From Frigidibacter sp. RF13 (GTDB lineage Bacteria > Pseudomonadota > Alphaproteobacteria > Rhodobacterales > Rhodobacteraceae): a stretch of 60,736 nt of DNA. How positions within the stretch are numbered: position 1 is the first letter of the stretch; each line of letters begins with the position of its first letter. Positions 1 to 9,090 of this stretch are shown piece by piece. The DNA lies in NCBI RefSeq assembly GCF_026626305.1, contig NZ_JAPNUE010000015.1, positions 1-60,736 of the forward strand, given 5' to 3'. Under the pieces are notes generated by a model, which saw only the letters and a program-made list of their open reading frames with translations, searched no databases and had not been told where the DNA came from. Position numbers and translations under genes: made by a program.

Positions 1-3000
1 GGCAACGTGACGGCGATCGAGACCTCGACGCTGGACGCGAACGGCAACGTGACCTCGACCGCGTTCGACGCGGACGGCGACGGCGTTCCTGAAACGCTTG
101 AGACCTACACGCTGGACAGCAGCGGCAACGTGACGGCGATCGAGACCTCGACGCTGGACGCGAACGGCAACGTGACCTCGACCGCGTTCGACGCGGACGG
201 TGATGGCACCGTAGACAGGATCGAGACCTACACGCTTGACGCCAACGGCAACGTGATCGGAACAGCGTTTGACAATGACGGCGACGGAACCACCGACGCG
301 ATCGAGACCTATACGCTTGACGCTAATGGGAATGTGATCGGAACTTCGTTTGACGACGACGGTGATGGCACTGTGGACCGGATCGAGACGTACACGCTCG
401 ACGCCAATGGCAACGTGACTTCAACGTCGTTTGACAATAATGGCGATGGCACTGTCGATCGGATCGAGACTTACACGCTCGACGCCAATGGAAACGTGAC
501 TTCCACGGCGGTGGACAACAACGGCGACGGGACGCCCGACCAATCGGTCACCACGACCGTTGATGGAAGCGGCAATGTGATCAGCGAGTCCATCGACACC
601 AACGGTGACGGGACGCCCGATCAGATCATCACCTATACGCGTGACTCCAGCGGCAATGTGACGGGTGCGTCGTTTGACAACGATGGCGACGGCACGCCTG
701 ACCGGATCGAGACCTATACGCTCGACGCCAATGGCAATGTCACGGCGACCGCGTTCGACAACGATGGCGATGGCACGCCCGACCGGATCGAGACCTATAC
801 GCTTGATGCCAACGGCAACGTCATTGCAACCGCCTTTGACGAGAATGCCGACGGGACGCCTGACCGGATCGAGACCTACACGCTCGACGCCAATGGCAAC
901 ATCACGGCCATTGCGTTTGACAACGACGGTGACGGTACCGCGGACCGGATCGAGACCTATACGCTCGACGCCAGCGGCCGGATCATCGGGGTCGCCTTCG
1001 ACGAGGATGCAGACGGAACGACCGACCGCACAGAAGCCTATGTGCTCGACGCGAACGGCAACATCACCGAAACCTCGTTCGATCTTGACGGCGACGGCAC
1101 GGTGGACCGGGTCGAAACCTACACGCTCGACGCCAACGGCAATGTGACGTCTACGGCGGTCGACGTTGACGGCGACGGAAATACGGACACGACGTCGACC
1201 ATCACCGTCGATCCGCTGGGCAATGTTGCGACCGAGTCCACCGATCTCGACGGCGACGGTGTTGCAGATCGCACCGTGACCTATACGCGCGACGCCAACG
1301 GGACTGTCACCGGGATTGCGACCGACCTCGATGGCGACGGCACCGTCGACACGACCCAGACCTTCACGATCGACGCGAACGGCAACACGACTGGCGTTGC
1401 GACCGACGTGGACGGCGACGGAGTTGCTGACAATTCCACCACCTATACGCTGGATGCGAACGGCAACGTCATCGGTGCCGCGATCGACGGCGACAATGAC
1501 GGCGTTGTTGACCAGACGGTGACCTACACGGTCGATGCGAATGGTAACACGACCGGTTCGCAGACTGACCTGGACAACGATGGCACGGTTGATACCAGCA
1601 CGACCTACACCTACGACGCGCAGGGCCGGGTGACGAGCGTCTCGATCGACACCGACAATGACGGCGATCCGGACAACGTTGCGACCTACACGCTCGATGC
1701 CCAGGGCAATATCATCTTCGAATCGATCGACAATGACGGTGACGGCGTTCAGGACCGTGGCGTTTCGCGCGAGTTCGACGTGGAAGGCCGGGCAACGCGG
1801 ATCGCCTTTGACGATGACGGCGATGGCACGGAAGACTGGATCGAAGTCCACACCCGCGATGCAGCGGGCAATTCGACCCATGTCGAATATGACCGGAACG
1901 GCGACGGTACGGTCGATCTGATTGTCGACTTTACTTACGATGGGCTGAACAATGAAACGTCGCGTGCCTATGACTACAATGCCGATGGCACCGTCGATCG
2001 GGTATTCAGCTACACGTACGACTCGCTGGGCAACAAGACGTCGGAGAGCATAGACCGAGACGGCAACGGAACAGTCGACCGGAAAACCGACTATGTTCTC
2101 AACTCGTTCGGGGACGTGATCGAAGAACGCAACGATCTCGACAACGACGGGACCGTCGACGACATCCGCTACATCACGCTCGACTACTCGACCTTCACGG
2201 ATGGTCGTGCCGTGCAGTACCAGTATGACTATGATGTCGATGGAACAATCGACCGTACGGACGCGTTTGTTCGTGACGAACAGGGCCGCGTCACTCTTGA
2301 GACTCAAGACATCAACAACGACGGCACGGTCGACAATTCAACGGCGACGAGCTGGCCGAGCCTGATTCAGTATGTCGAGTCCTACGATCTGGACGGAGAC
2401 GGTACGATCGATCGGATCCGCGATGTTACCTTGATCAAGATCAACCAGAGTTACTACGAAAATACGGTGCAGGCCGACATCGACAACGATGGCACCGTCG
2501 ACCAGGGAACCCAGCGCCACTACAACGACTTCAACACTACCCTTCAGTTGGACTGGGATACAAACTTCGACGGTGTATTGGACCGTATCGACTATTACAC
2601 CTACACCGACCGGCTCCAGGTCAATACGATCTCGAAGGACAATAACAACGACGGGGTCATCGACGTGATCGAAACGCGTCAGTTCGACAGCTTTGGCCGT
2701 TGGTCCGCGACGCTGAACGATACCAACGCAGATGGCACGACCGACAACGCGACCTACTTCACCTACAACGCCTTCGACCAGATCATCAGTGTCGGCACTG
2801 ACAGCAACGGCGATGGCACGGTGGATTCGATCGTGCATCGGACGTACGATCAGCGCGATAACATCGTGACTTCCTCGACCGACTCGAATAACGACGGGAC
2901 GATCGATCAGGTTGTGACCAACACCTACAATGACCTGAACGTCCGTATCCAGCAGGACACCGACTCGGACAATGACGGGATCGTCAACAGCCGCAACTTC

Positions 3001-3642
3001 TACAACAGCAGCGGCCAGCTGATCCGGACCGAGACCGATTCGAACGACGATGGCACGGTCGATTCCGTGACGACACGGACGTATAATTCGGACGGCACGC
3101 TGGACGAGCTCGACACAGACAGCGACAATGACGGGATCGTCAACAGCCGCCAGTATTGGGTGAACGGCAACCTCAAGTCGGTCCATACCGATACGGACGA
3201 TAACGGGACCTTCGATACCTATCAGTATCGCCTTTTCGATACGGCGAACGGTTGGGGCGCGCAGGCGAATGACACCAACAATGACGGCACTTACGAGAAC
3301 TTCCTGATGAACGGAAGTACGCGCGAGGTCATCCTTTCGGTTGCCGATGCGACCGAACTTGCCGGCATCGGCACCTTTGCCTTCAATGGAACGGCTGCGG
3401 GGGTCGGCACGCTCGAAGTCTCGGATGCAGCACTGCAGGCGCTGGGTAACAGCGCCGGCAGCAGCTATCACCTGACCGTCACCGGCCAGGCGAATGATAC
3501 GCTGCAACTGGGAAGCGGGATCACCGCCTCGGGAACTGTGGATCACGACAGCAACCCCGCGACTGCCGACTACAACCGCTATGTCGGCAGCCACGGCGAG
3601 GAAATCTGGGTGCAGACCACCGTGGTCGTTCAGTTCGTGTAA
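1..3642 (+). CDS. Calcium-binding tandem-repeat protein, C-terminal part (5' end outside window)
   Basis: The reading frame is open from base 1, so the visible 1213 codons are only the C-terminal part of a larger protein. About 40 copies of a DxDxDGxxD-type acidic loop (for example DNDGDGTVDRIETYTL) recur about every 26 residues, alternating with a strand-forming LDANGNVTST-like segment. Such loops bind calcium in thrombospondin-3, dockerin and EF-hand proteins; the alternation with YTLDANGN also recalls YD/RHS repeats. The last ~110 residues lack the acidic loop and resemble the terminal domain of large type I-secreted adhesins (LTVTGQANDTLQLGSG). I infer a secreted or surface-anchored protein stabilised by calcium. 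No secretion genes lie nearby. Repeats near the 5' edge are almost identical in DNA, those near the 3' end are diverged. Function beyond structure is unknown. Confidence 0.85.
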   Translation, partial: GNVTAIETSTLDANGNVTSTAFDADGDGVPETLETYTLDSSGNVTAIETSTLDANGNVTSTAFDADGDGTVDRIETYTLDANGNVIGTAFDNDGDGTTDAIETYTLDANGNVIGTSFDDDGDGTVDRIETYTLDANGNVTSTSFDNNGDGTVDRIETYTLDANGNVTSTAVDNNGDGTPDQSVTTTVDGSGNVISESIDTNGDGTPDQIITYTRDSSGNVTGASFDNDGDGTPDRIETYTLDANGNVTATAFDNDGDGTPDRIETYTLDANGNVIATAFDENADGTPDRIETYTLDANGNITAIAFDNDGDGTADRIETYTLDASGRIIGVAFDEDADGTTDRTEAYVLDANGNITETSFDLDGDGTVDRVETYTLDANGNVTSTAVDVDGDGNTDTTSTITVDPLGNVATESTDLDGDGVADRTVTYTRDANGTVTGIATDLDGDGTVDTTQTFTIDANGNTTGVATDVDGDGVADNSTTYTLDANGNVIGAAIDGDNDGVVDQTVTYTVDANGNTTGSQTDLDNDGTVDTSTTYTYDAQGRVTSVSIDTDNDGDPDNVATYTLDAQGNIIFESIDNDGDGVQDRGVSREFDVEGRATRIAFDDDGDGTEDWIEVHTRDAAGNSTHVEYDRNGDGTVDLIVDFTYDGLNNETSRAYDYNADGTVDRVFSYTYDSLGNKTSESIDRDGNGTVDRKTDYVLNSFGDVIEERNDLDNDGTVDDIRYITLDYSTFTDGRAVQYQYDYDVDGTIDRTDAFVRDEQGRVTLETQDINNDGTVDNSTATSWPSLIQYVESYDLDGDGTIDRIRDVTLIKINQSYYENTVQADIDNDGTVDQGTQRHYNDFNTTLQLDWDTNFDGVLDRIDYYTYTDRLQVNTISKDNNNDGVIDVIETRQFDSFGRWSATLNDTNADGTTDNATYFTYNAFDQIISVGTDSNGDGTVDSIVHRTYDQRDNIVTSSTDSNNDGTIDQVVTNTYNDLNVRIQQDTDSDNDGIVNSRNFYNSSGQLIRTETDSNDDGTVDSVTTRTYNSDGTLDELDTDSDNDGIVNSRQYWVNGNLKSVHTDTDDNGTFDTYQYRLFDTANGWGAQANDTNNDGTYENFLMNGSTREVILSVADATELAGIGTFAFNGTAAGVGTLEVSDAALQALGNSAGSSYHLTVTGQANDTLQLGSGITASGTVDHDSNPATADYNRYVGSHGEEIWVQTTVVVQFV

Positions 3643-3647
3643 GAATT

Positions 3648-3679
3648 GCCCGGGGCGCCCCTAACCAGACGCCCCGGGC
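3648..3679 (+). terminator. Hairpin after the repeat protein
   Basis: GCCCGGGGCG at 3648-3657 pairs perfectly with CGCCCCGGGC at 3670-3679 across a 12-nt loop, starting 5 nt after the stop codon. No T-run follows, so it may be a stabilising or Rho-assisted 3' hairpin rather than a classical intrinsic terminator. Confidence 0.6.
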
Positions 3680-3847
3680 TCATCTGACAGCGGTTCGGAC
3701 CTGCCACCACTCCTCAACCGCTGTAGGACCGTCTTGTCGACGGTTCGCTTCCTGCACGGAAGAGGGGCGCTGGAAAGCAGGGGAGCCTCAGCCCCACCTG
3801 ACCCCCGGCTACCAGCGCCCCGGCTTCGCCAAATCGAAGGATGAGCA

Positions 3848-4063
3848 ATGACCAGCCAATCAACAGGAAAGTCGCTCAGTGTGATGTTTCGAAGCGTACG
3901 CAATCCGCTGAACGGGAACGGTCTACTCATACTCCCGGCCGCGAACAACCACGGCGAAGAAAAGTGTATCGCGGCTTCGGGCGAAGAGTTACGGCGCCTC
4001 ACGGCGCCGGATCCCTCTGTCGAAGACGAGTGTCCGACAACAGACGGACACCGATCGGTGTAA
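3848..4063 (+). CDS. Small hypothetical protein, 71 aa
   Basis: Unrecognised. The ATG is preceded by AAGGA at good spacing (AAGGA-TGAGCA-ATG), which is the main reason to list it. The product is polar with no signal peptide, membrane segment or cysteine motif that points to a family. Several overlapping frames are open on both strands here, so coding is uncertain; no homology can be asserted. Confidence 0.3.
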   Translation: MTSQSTGKSLSVMFRSVRNPLNGNGLLILPAANNHGEEKCIAASGEELRRLTAPDPSVEDECPTTDGHRSV

Positions 4064-4554
4064 TGCTCGGACGCAAACCTGAGACGGTCCTTGGAAATTC
4101 CATCGACAGAAACTGTATGAGGGCACCGGCGCAGCGCGCGCCGCAACAGAGCGGCTGCCGGGGCCTGCAACGGAGAATGCAGACCCCGGCGCTCCCCTCC
4201 CCCGGAGCATTTGTGGCTCTCTTTTTCAACTGAAAAGTACTGTCTGCGCCCGTCTGTAAGAAGCGCCTCATTTCGAAATTCGAGATGAGGCGCTGGCGCA
4301 TCGAGGAAGAACAGTGGACTACATGGCCCAGGGTATCCGCGCACACCGCCTGTGACATGCTGCGGCAGCCGAAGTGAAGAAACGGTAGATGTCGGCGCAA
4401 TTGGAGAGAGGAGAATGAGTCTGACCGGCCGCGATTAATAGGGGCCGAGAAGTTAAGAGGTCAGGCGCGAGCAATCGAGTCGCAAGTTAGCGTTTTTCAG
4501 TCGCCTGGAGTGGAGCGACTGAAGGCATTAGCCAATTACCTAAACGGAACTAAG
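4064..4554. other. Intergenic stretch with a hairpin, no convincing gene
   Basis: Only one structure stands out: AGCGCCTCAT at 4262-4271 pairs with ATGAGGCGCT at 4285-4294 around an AT-rich 13-nt loop. It precedes the LytTR genes and could be a terminator or a regulator target. Nothing else was recognised. Confidence 0.4.
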
Positions 4555-5562
4555 ATGACAGAAGAATTTATCGACGCGAGTGCGGAGAGAAAAGTACGTC
4601 TGGTCTGGGTAACAGGCGTCTGGGTGAATACCAGAGTATCGGCTTTCTGGCCAGCAATCCGTGATCCGATCACAGTTGCCCTATATTTCGTTGCAACACT
4701 TTCGTCTATAATCATCCTCTCGATGATGGGGCCGCCTGGCCCTAAAGTGCTTTTCATTACAGCTGGCATGATCTTTGGAATAGCGATGTGCTTCGCCTGC
4801 GCAGGTATCATCTACGCTTGTGTAAAGGTGGTGAGTGCGCTGGGTTACGACACAGTATATACAACGCCGATCTTGATGACAGCCGTTGTCTTGATGGGAA
4901 ACGCCTTCTGCTACTTTTACAAGTCTGCGCTCGGTGTGAGGCAGTCCTTCTTCAGCAATGCCGCCGGCCTTCTTGTCTGTTACGTGGCGATCGAGCTTGC
5001 TGTGCTTCTCTACGTGTTTTTCTTTAGGAAGCGCGTTCGCGACAACGTCAAGAAGCGCACTCAAGACTATGTTCGACGGGCTGCTGTTGAAAAGATTGAC
5101 CTAATCCAATCTGTCGATGCATCAGCACAGGTTGCAGGAACGCATATCGAAATGCCCGCGCGAAACAGAGTGCAGGGTACAGTTGTGATAGCGGGCGAGG
5201 CAATCGCGATTGCCGAATTGAGACTAATCGAGGCGGAAGATGACTACTGCCGTATATCGACACAAAGCCGGAACCATTTTGTACGAGCCCGAATTTCGGA
5301 TGTCGCTGCAATGCTGCCCGAAGCGGCAGGACAACTGGTTCACCGGTCCTACTGGATCGCGACAAGTGCAATTGCAGTTGTGTATCGCATGCCGGATCGC
5401 AACCTACGGGTGATCCTAAACGACGGCAAAAAAATTCCGGTCGCTAGAAGTCGGGCGTCTGCGTTTCTTTCGTTGGTAAGTGAATTGGGTCTCTCCGTAA
5501 AAAATGGTATACCGGATCAAGGAAGTGAAACGACTGGAAAGTCGAAAGAGGCACTAGTCTGA
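4555..5562 (+). CDS. Membrane-anchored LytTR-type DNA-binding regulator
   Basis: 335 aa from the ATG at 4555, chosen because GGAAC precedes it and the N-terminus is polar; a GTG at 4510 would add 15 residues but has a poorly spaced ribosome site. Four hydrophobic segments lie at about residues 38-57, 64-88, 101-119 and 132-155. A basic linker (RKRVRDNVKKR) leads to a C-terminal LytTR-like domain around 210-310, seen in EAEDDYCRISTQ and LVHRSYWIA, the latter matching the family's HRS(Y/F)xVN strand. LytTR proteins of this layout bind DNA while tethered to the inner membrane. The neighbour at 5700 has the same architecture. Signal and targets cannot be read from the sequence. Confidence 0.78.
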   Translation: MTEEFIDASAERKVRLVWVTGVWVNTRVSAFWPAIRDPITVALYFVATLSSIIILSMMGPPGPKVLFITAGMIFGIAMCFACAGIIYACVKVVSALGYDTVYTTPILMTAVVLMGNAFCYFYKSALGVRQSFFSNAAGLLVCYVAIELAVLLYVFFFRKRVRDNVKKRTQDYVRRAAVEKIDLIQSVDASAQVAGTHIEMPARNRVQGTVVIAGEAIAIAELRLIEAEDDYCRISTQSRNHFVRARISDVAAMLPEAAGQLVHRSYWIATSAIAVVYRMPDRNLRVILNDGKKIPVARSRASAFLSLVSELGLSVKNGIPDQGSETTGKSKEALV

Positions 5563-5699
5563 AGACTTCGCCTCAATATCGCCAACCTCCTGACATGCCT
5601 GGGTCTATCCGCGGGTATCTAGTTCCGGATGAGTCGGAGATAGGCTCAAGGTGTTGAGATAAGCATCTTTGAATGTCAGATACATCCGAGCGGAGAATT

Positions 5700-6551
5700 A
5701 TGGATACGGGTGTTTTGATAGTATGGACAAATGGTTGGAAGCGGGAGCTTTCAAGACGTAACCTGTGGCGTATCGCTCTAAACCGCAGGACCGCGTTGAG
5801 TGTCTTCGTATTCTTTCTGATCATGAGCATTGTTCAGCCCTACTCGCAGTTTCGAGACATCCCTGCTTATTACGGCGTGCTCATAGACGGGACCGGAGTC
5901 ATCATCGCATACTTTACTTACCTTCTTCTTGCAGATCTCGCCATCCGAACAGCGCAAATGATGGGGGCGACACGAGTCTACGAAGTTTTTGTGGCGGCAG
6001 TCGCCTCTTCAATGCTGACATTCTGGATCGTAGTCACGCAGAGCGTCGCACTTGGCGTGACTGTCGAAGCCGCAGATTTCTTGGAAATGATGGCGATGAA
6101 CCTGGTACTTTCTACTGTCTTCAGCTCACTCATTGCAACGTTCATCATGGATCACGTCCTCGGGCCAAAGCTAGATGGCGAGATTTCGGTGAGTGACGTG
6201 TCTGAGGGTCCGATCAGCCTGACGCAACGGCAAGCCATCGTTGTTCAGGGCCAAGAATTCGTGTTAGACGAGATCATCTGGGTCAACGCAGACGACAAGT
6301 TTGTCGAGATTGTCACTGAGGCTGGGGCCTCAAGGGTTCGCGCAAGATTCTCGGAAGTGAGTGCCCGGTTGGGTAGTTTACGTGGAATGCTTGTACATAG
6401 ATCCCACTGGGTTGCAAAAAAGCACATAGTCGCGCTACATCGAGACGCACTTGGCAATCGCTATCTGGAGATATCAGTAGGCAAATTGGTGCCTGTCTCG
6501 AGGATGCGATTGAAGGAAGTCACCGCGCTCGTGCAGCGGGACGAGACCTAG
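5700..6551 (+). CDS. Second membrane-anchored LytTR-type regulator
   Basis: 283 aa. The ATG at 5700 is preferred because GGAGA sits just upstream (CGGAGAATTATG); an in-frame ATG at 5673 would add 9 residues. Hydrophobic segments lie near residues 32-47, 58-78, 92-115 and 128-150, followed by a LytTR-like domain from about 180 (EIIWVNADDKFVEI, then LVHRSHWVA and SRMRLKEV). It has the same domain order as the gene at 4555 and shares the VHRSxW(I/V)A block, so the two are probably an old tandem duplication. They are separated by 137 nt and may have separate promoters. Targets unknown. Confidence 0.78.
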   Translation: MDTGVLIVWTNGWKRELSRRNLWRIALNRRTALSVFVFFLIMSIVQPYSQFRDIPAYYGVLIDGTGVIIAYFTYLLLADLAIRTAQMMGATRVYEVFVAAVASSMLTFWIVVTQSVALGVTVEAADFLEMMAMNLVLSTVFSSLIATFIMDHVLGPKLDGEISVSDVSEGPISLTQRQAIVVQGQEFVLDEIIWVNADDKFVEIVTEAGASRVRARFSEVSARLGSLRGMLVHRSHWVAKKHIVALHRDALGNRYLEISVGKLVPVSRMRLKEVTALVQRDET

Positions 6552-6612
6552 TCAGCCATGCATTAGATCAAATGCAACCAATGAGTGTCCTGCGACGGCG
6601 CGACGATTGTTA

Positions 6613-7347
6613 TCAGCGCTCGTCCTGAATATCTCCAGCATTGGTCAAGAAATGAACTGCGCGAGCCATAGCCCTGGAAACCGCGTCTGCCCCGGACCAA
6701 AGCTCGATTCCGATGGCAGCGCCCGGATACCTATGCGAAGGAAACGCGCAGTAGGTTCCGTCGTCAGACCAGATCAGCCGATTTGACCGGTGCATGTTCA
6801 GTTTCCCCAGGGCATGACTATGTCCTGCCCACCGGTCTTCTGCCGTGTCTCCAGACGCGGGATATGCGCTATGGTGTCTGGCGACTTCATGAGAACTAAG
6901 AAGCAACTGCCCGGCCAGCGCAAGCGGAGAATCAGAGATAGACAGTGCTTCGCCGGTGAGCAGGATCTCCCGATTCGAACGAAGGACCGTGAAATGGCCG
7001 GGGCGAATAAATGCTCCAACATCAACATGCGCGCACTCCAGCCTGGCGAGAAGGTTAAAGACCGCCGAGAGTTCGTTCTGGTCATCGGAGTCAGAGACGA
7101 TCGACAATACAGCGTCGCTGACGTCGAAATTCACTTCGAATGTGGCCAAGTCGGGTTTGACTCTCACGAGTCCGACTGAAGAAAGGTATACAAGCGCCCG
7201 CCGTAAATAGAACGCCTCTAAACCGCTTCCAGAGAGCAGTCTTTGAAACCTAGAGCGCCGCAGGGAAACCATTGCAGAAAGCGCCGCCTGAAGGTCAGCG
7301 GCTCGGATCTCGCCGGAAAACTCAATCGCCATAGACTTGAGTGTCAT
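6613..7347 (-). CDS. IclR-like winged-helix regulator, paralogue of the gene at 10216
   Basis: 244 aa. The N-terminal ~65 residues are compatible with a winged-helix domain (FQRLLSGSGLEAFYLRRALVYLSSVGLVRV) and the remainder with an IclR-type effector domain. It aligns along its length with the protein at 10216-10980: both contain VDxGxF, a PxALAxQL segment, an ARHHSAYxS block and a C-terminal HPGAA(I/F)xxELW block. No small-molecule ligand can be inferred. It converges with the LytTR gene at 5700 (61 nt apart) and its 5' side faces an AT-rich intergenic region. The N-terminal domain is more diverged than in the paralogue, so the IclR label rests mainly on that partner. Confidence 0.6.
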   Translation of the reverse strand: MTLKSMAIEFSGEIRAADLQAALSAMVSLRRSRFQRLLSGSGLEAFYLRRALVYLSSVGLVRVKPDLATFEVNFDVSDAVLSIVSDSDDQNELSAVFNLLARLECAHVDVGAFIRPGHFTVLRSNREILLTGEALSISDSPLALAGQLLLSSHEVARHHSAYPASGDTAEDRWAGHSHALGKLNMHRSNRLIWSDDGTYCAFPSHRYPGAAIGIELWSGADAVSRAMARAVHFLTNAGDIQDER

Positions 7348-8014
7348 ATCACGTCCTTAATCAAGTTAAAGTATAAAACGAAAAACCCTCATTCATTTGA
7401 TCAGAAACAAGTATCTAGTCAAGCAGCAATTCAAAATTATAGTTTCCCCCCCGCAAAGAATCTGTGCGCTTTGTTTGAAAGATTTGCTCGACACTTTGTG
7501 CAGATCAGCGTGTCGCGGTAGGGCGCCTGCCAGTCAGATCGGTGAGGGCGGCTACCCGCGAGCAGCTTCCGAGCCACCGACTTCGGGATCGCAGACTGAT
7601 TGCCGCCCGAGCAAAGAGTGTCGACGACGAAGGATCAACCTACGGGTATTGGCGGAATTGAGTTTTTTCATTTAGAGTCAGGCCACTGGAGGATTCTCGC
7701 GCGGGTCGTCTCGGGCAATCTCCTGGCAAATGGGTAGCTTGTTGGCGCTCTTTCGGGCGGCCCGCGCGTTCGCCGCTGGCGCTAGGTGAAATGCACAACC
7801 AATCATTTCACGTCGGGCAGAGAACAGACCGCCGCGTCGGCTGTTGTCGTTTGCGGTTCCCAGGGTGTAGCGACGAAAGTCGGGGGCGCATCGTTTATAA
7901 AGACTACGCGCCGAAATTGAAATACTGCTCTAGGCCTCGTAATAGGTTGATAATGACCATTTTTTGGCGCTCGGTCTTTCCGAAACCTTATGACTTCTTT
8001 CGAAAGGAAATCTT
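7348..8014. other. AT-rich intergenic region
   Basis: About 670 nt between a leftward regulator and a rightward small gene, so it must hold two promoters. The first 100 nt are clearly more AT-rich than the surroundings (TTAAAGTATAAAACG), as expected for a promoter of the gene at 7347. No convincing coding sequence was seen. Confidence 0.45.
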
Positions 8015-8350
8015 ATGCGTCAGAAAGTTCATCATACTATCCCTACTCAGGATGAGATACTGTCATCATTCATGCTGATTACCGAATGCGCTGAGAGCAA
8101 TACGAAGGCATGGGGTGAGGCAAAACTCCGGCGTGCTAAGCGAGTGCTGCAGGAGGCCGTTCTGACTTACATCAATGTCGCCTCCATGCAGGAGAAAGGC
8201 TTCAAGATGTTCGCCTACGTGCCCGAGACTGATCGCATTGAATCGATTGGTCAGTTGCTGGATCGCGTGTTTCCCTCCGAAGAGCCGGTCGGTAACGCAA
8301 CGCTTTCCCTGCCAGCTAAGGTGGAACCCAAAAGCTCGGCGGCCGCATAG
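8015..8350 (+). CDS. Hypothetical protein, 111 aa
   Basis: Unrecognised. The ATG at 8015 has AAGGAAA upstream with good spacing (CGAAAGGAAATCTTATG). The product is soluble and mostly helical, with a helix-rich N-terminal 70 residues (DEILSSFMLITECAESNTKA) and an Ala/Ser-rich tail. It is the first of three closely spaced small reading frames (15-nt gaps) that could form an operon with 8366 and 8600. Confidence 0.6.
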   Translation: MRQKVHHTIPTQDEILSSFMLITECAESNTKAWGEAKLRRAKRVLQEAVLTYINVASMQEKGFKMFAYVPETDRIESIGQLLDRVFPSEEPVGNATLSLPAKVEPKSSAAA

Positions 8351-8365
8351 TGGATCCGGACTAAG

Positions 8366-8584
8366 ATGAAGTCGCTATTGCGAATTACAACAAGCGGCCG
8401 ACCAGATGCCCTGACCATAGCTAAAGCGTGGCAGGCCGCCACCGAATTGGAAGTCGGTAGCCCGGAATCCCGAGAGCCCGATTACACAGGAGATGCAGTA
8501 GCGATTGCAGGATGGTGGATCTTGCCGATCTTTGTGCTGTCTCTGCTGACTTGGGTTGCGCTGCTTTGGGCCATCACCAATTGA
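8366..8584 (+). CDS. Small single-span membrane protein, 72 aa
   Basis: Unrecognised. A hydrophilic N-terminus is followed by one strong hydrophobic segment at about residues 49-70 (WWILPIFVLSLLTWVALLW), ending two residues before the stop, so the protein is predicted to be tail-anchored in the membrane. It begins 15 nt after the preceding small gene, suggesting co-transcription. Confidence 0.5.
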   Translation: MKSLLRITTSGRPDALTIAKAWQAATELEVGSPESREPDYTGDAVAIAGWWILPIFVLSLLTWVALLWAITN

Positions 8585-8599
8585 GGAGTTGCAGCGTGT

Positions 8600-8707
8600 A
8601 TGGCCACGCAAATCACTGTAAGAAGCGTAAGGCAGCAGACCTATCTGACCGCACTGACCAGTGCCGTGAGCCCGGTGTCGTACAGCCTGTTGGATTCAGC
8701 GCCGTGA
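8600..8707 (+). CDS. Possible 35-aa peptide
   Basis: An ATG at 8600 lies 15 nt after the membrane protein, preceded by GAGGAG about 10 nt upstream, and encodes MATQITVRSVRQQTYLTALT and a Ser/Val-rich tail. Spacing and ribosome site match a third operon member, but the length makes chance a real alternative. Its last 12 nt overlap the tail of the leftward gene at 8696. Confidence 0.28.
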   Translation: MATQITVRSVRQQTYLTALTSAVSPVSYSLLDSAP

Positions 8708-8875
8708 GACCCGAACGATGATCTCCGCGAGCTTGGCGATTCTGGCTGCGTCGGACGGCATTAGTCCTGGGTCACGCTCAAGAAGTTCGCGTGTCAACCT
8801 GATATGCTCCTCTGACGGGTCCGGAGGGCTAGCAAGGTTCGCGGCTTCTTCGTGGGCGCTCCGCCTTGAGTTCAT
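8696..8875 (-). CDS. Possible 59-aa acidic helical protein
   Basis: Reading leftward from ATG at 8875, the product is charged and helix-friendly (HIRLTRELLERDPGLMPSDA, then ARIAKLAEIIVRVSRR at the C-terminus), typical of real small cytoplasmic proteins. An AAGGGTAGAAG stretch upstream offers a weak ribosome site. No family recognised. The opposite strand is open through the same region, so composition is the main argument. Confidence 0.4.
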   Translation of the reverse strand: MNSRRSAHEEAANLASPPDPSEEHIRLTRELLERDPGLMPSDAARIAKLAEIIVRVSRR

Positions 8876-9090
8876 TCGCTTCTACCCTTGCGTTTGCAAA
8901 AAGGTTCAAGACCGCGACGGTCAACCAATCGAGAAGAAAGGCCTGCAGCCGACGGAGAAAAATGCGTTCAGAGAGAATAAGCAGACTGGCCGGATATTCC
9001 GGCAATCATTCAATGCAACCGGTGATGGATTGTCAAGAAAATTGGGCGCATTCTGCTGCACCAACTTGCGGCTGCCCGATGCCTTTGTAG

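Noticed and set aside
421..2307. Long reading frame on the minus strand of the repeat gene (628 codons)
   Set aside because: It is produced by the periodic codon pattern of the calcium-loop repeats on the other strand; its product is a valine/arginine-rich repeat with no family and no ribosome site.
2338..3594. Second long minus-strand frame over the repeat gene (418 codons)
   Set aside because: Same mirror effect of the acidic repeat; the opposite strand has a clear conserved motif.
3661..4344. 227-codon minus-strand frame after the repeat gene
   Set aside because: Starts in an arbitrary place, lacks a ribosome site, contains low-complexity Ser/Arg stretches and overlaps the terminator hairpin.
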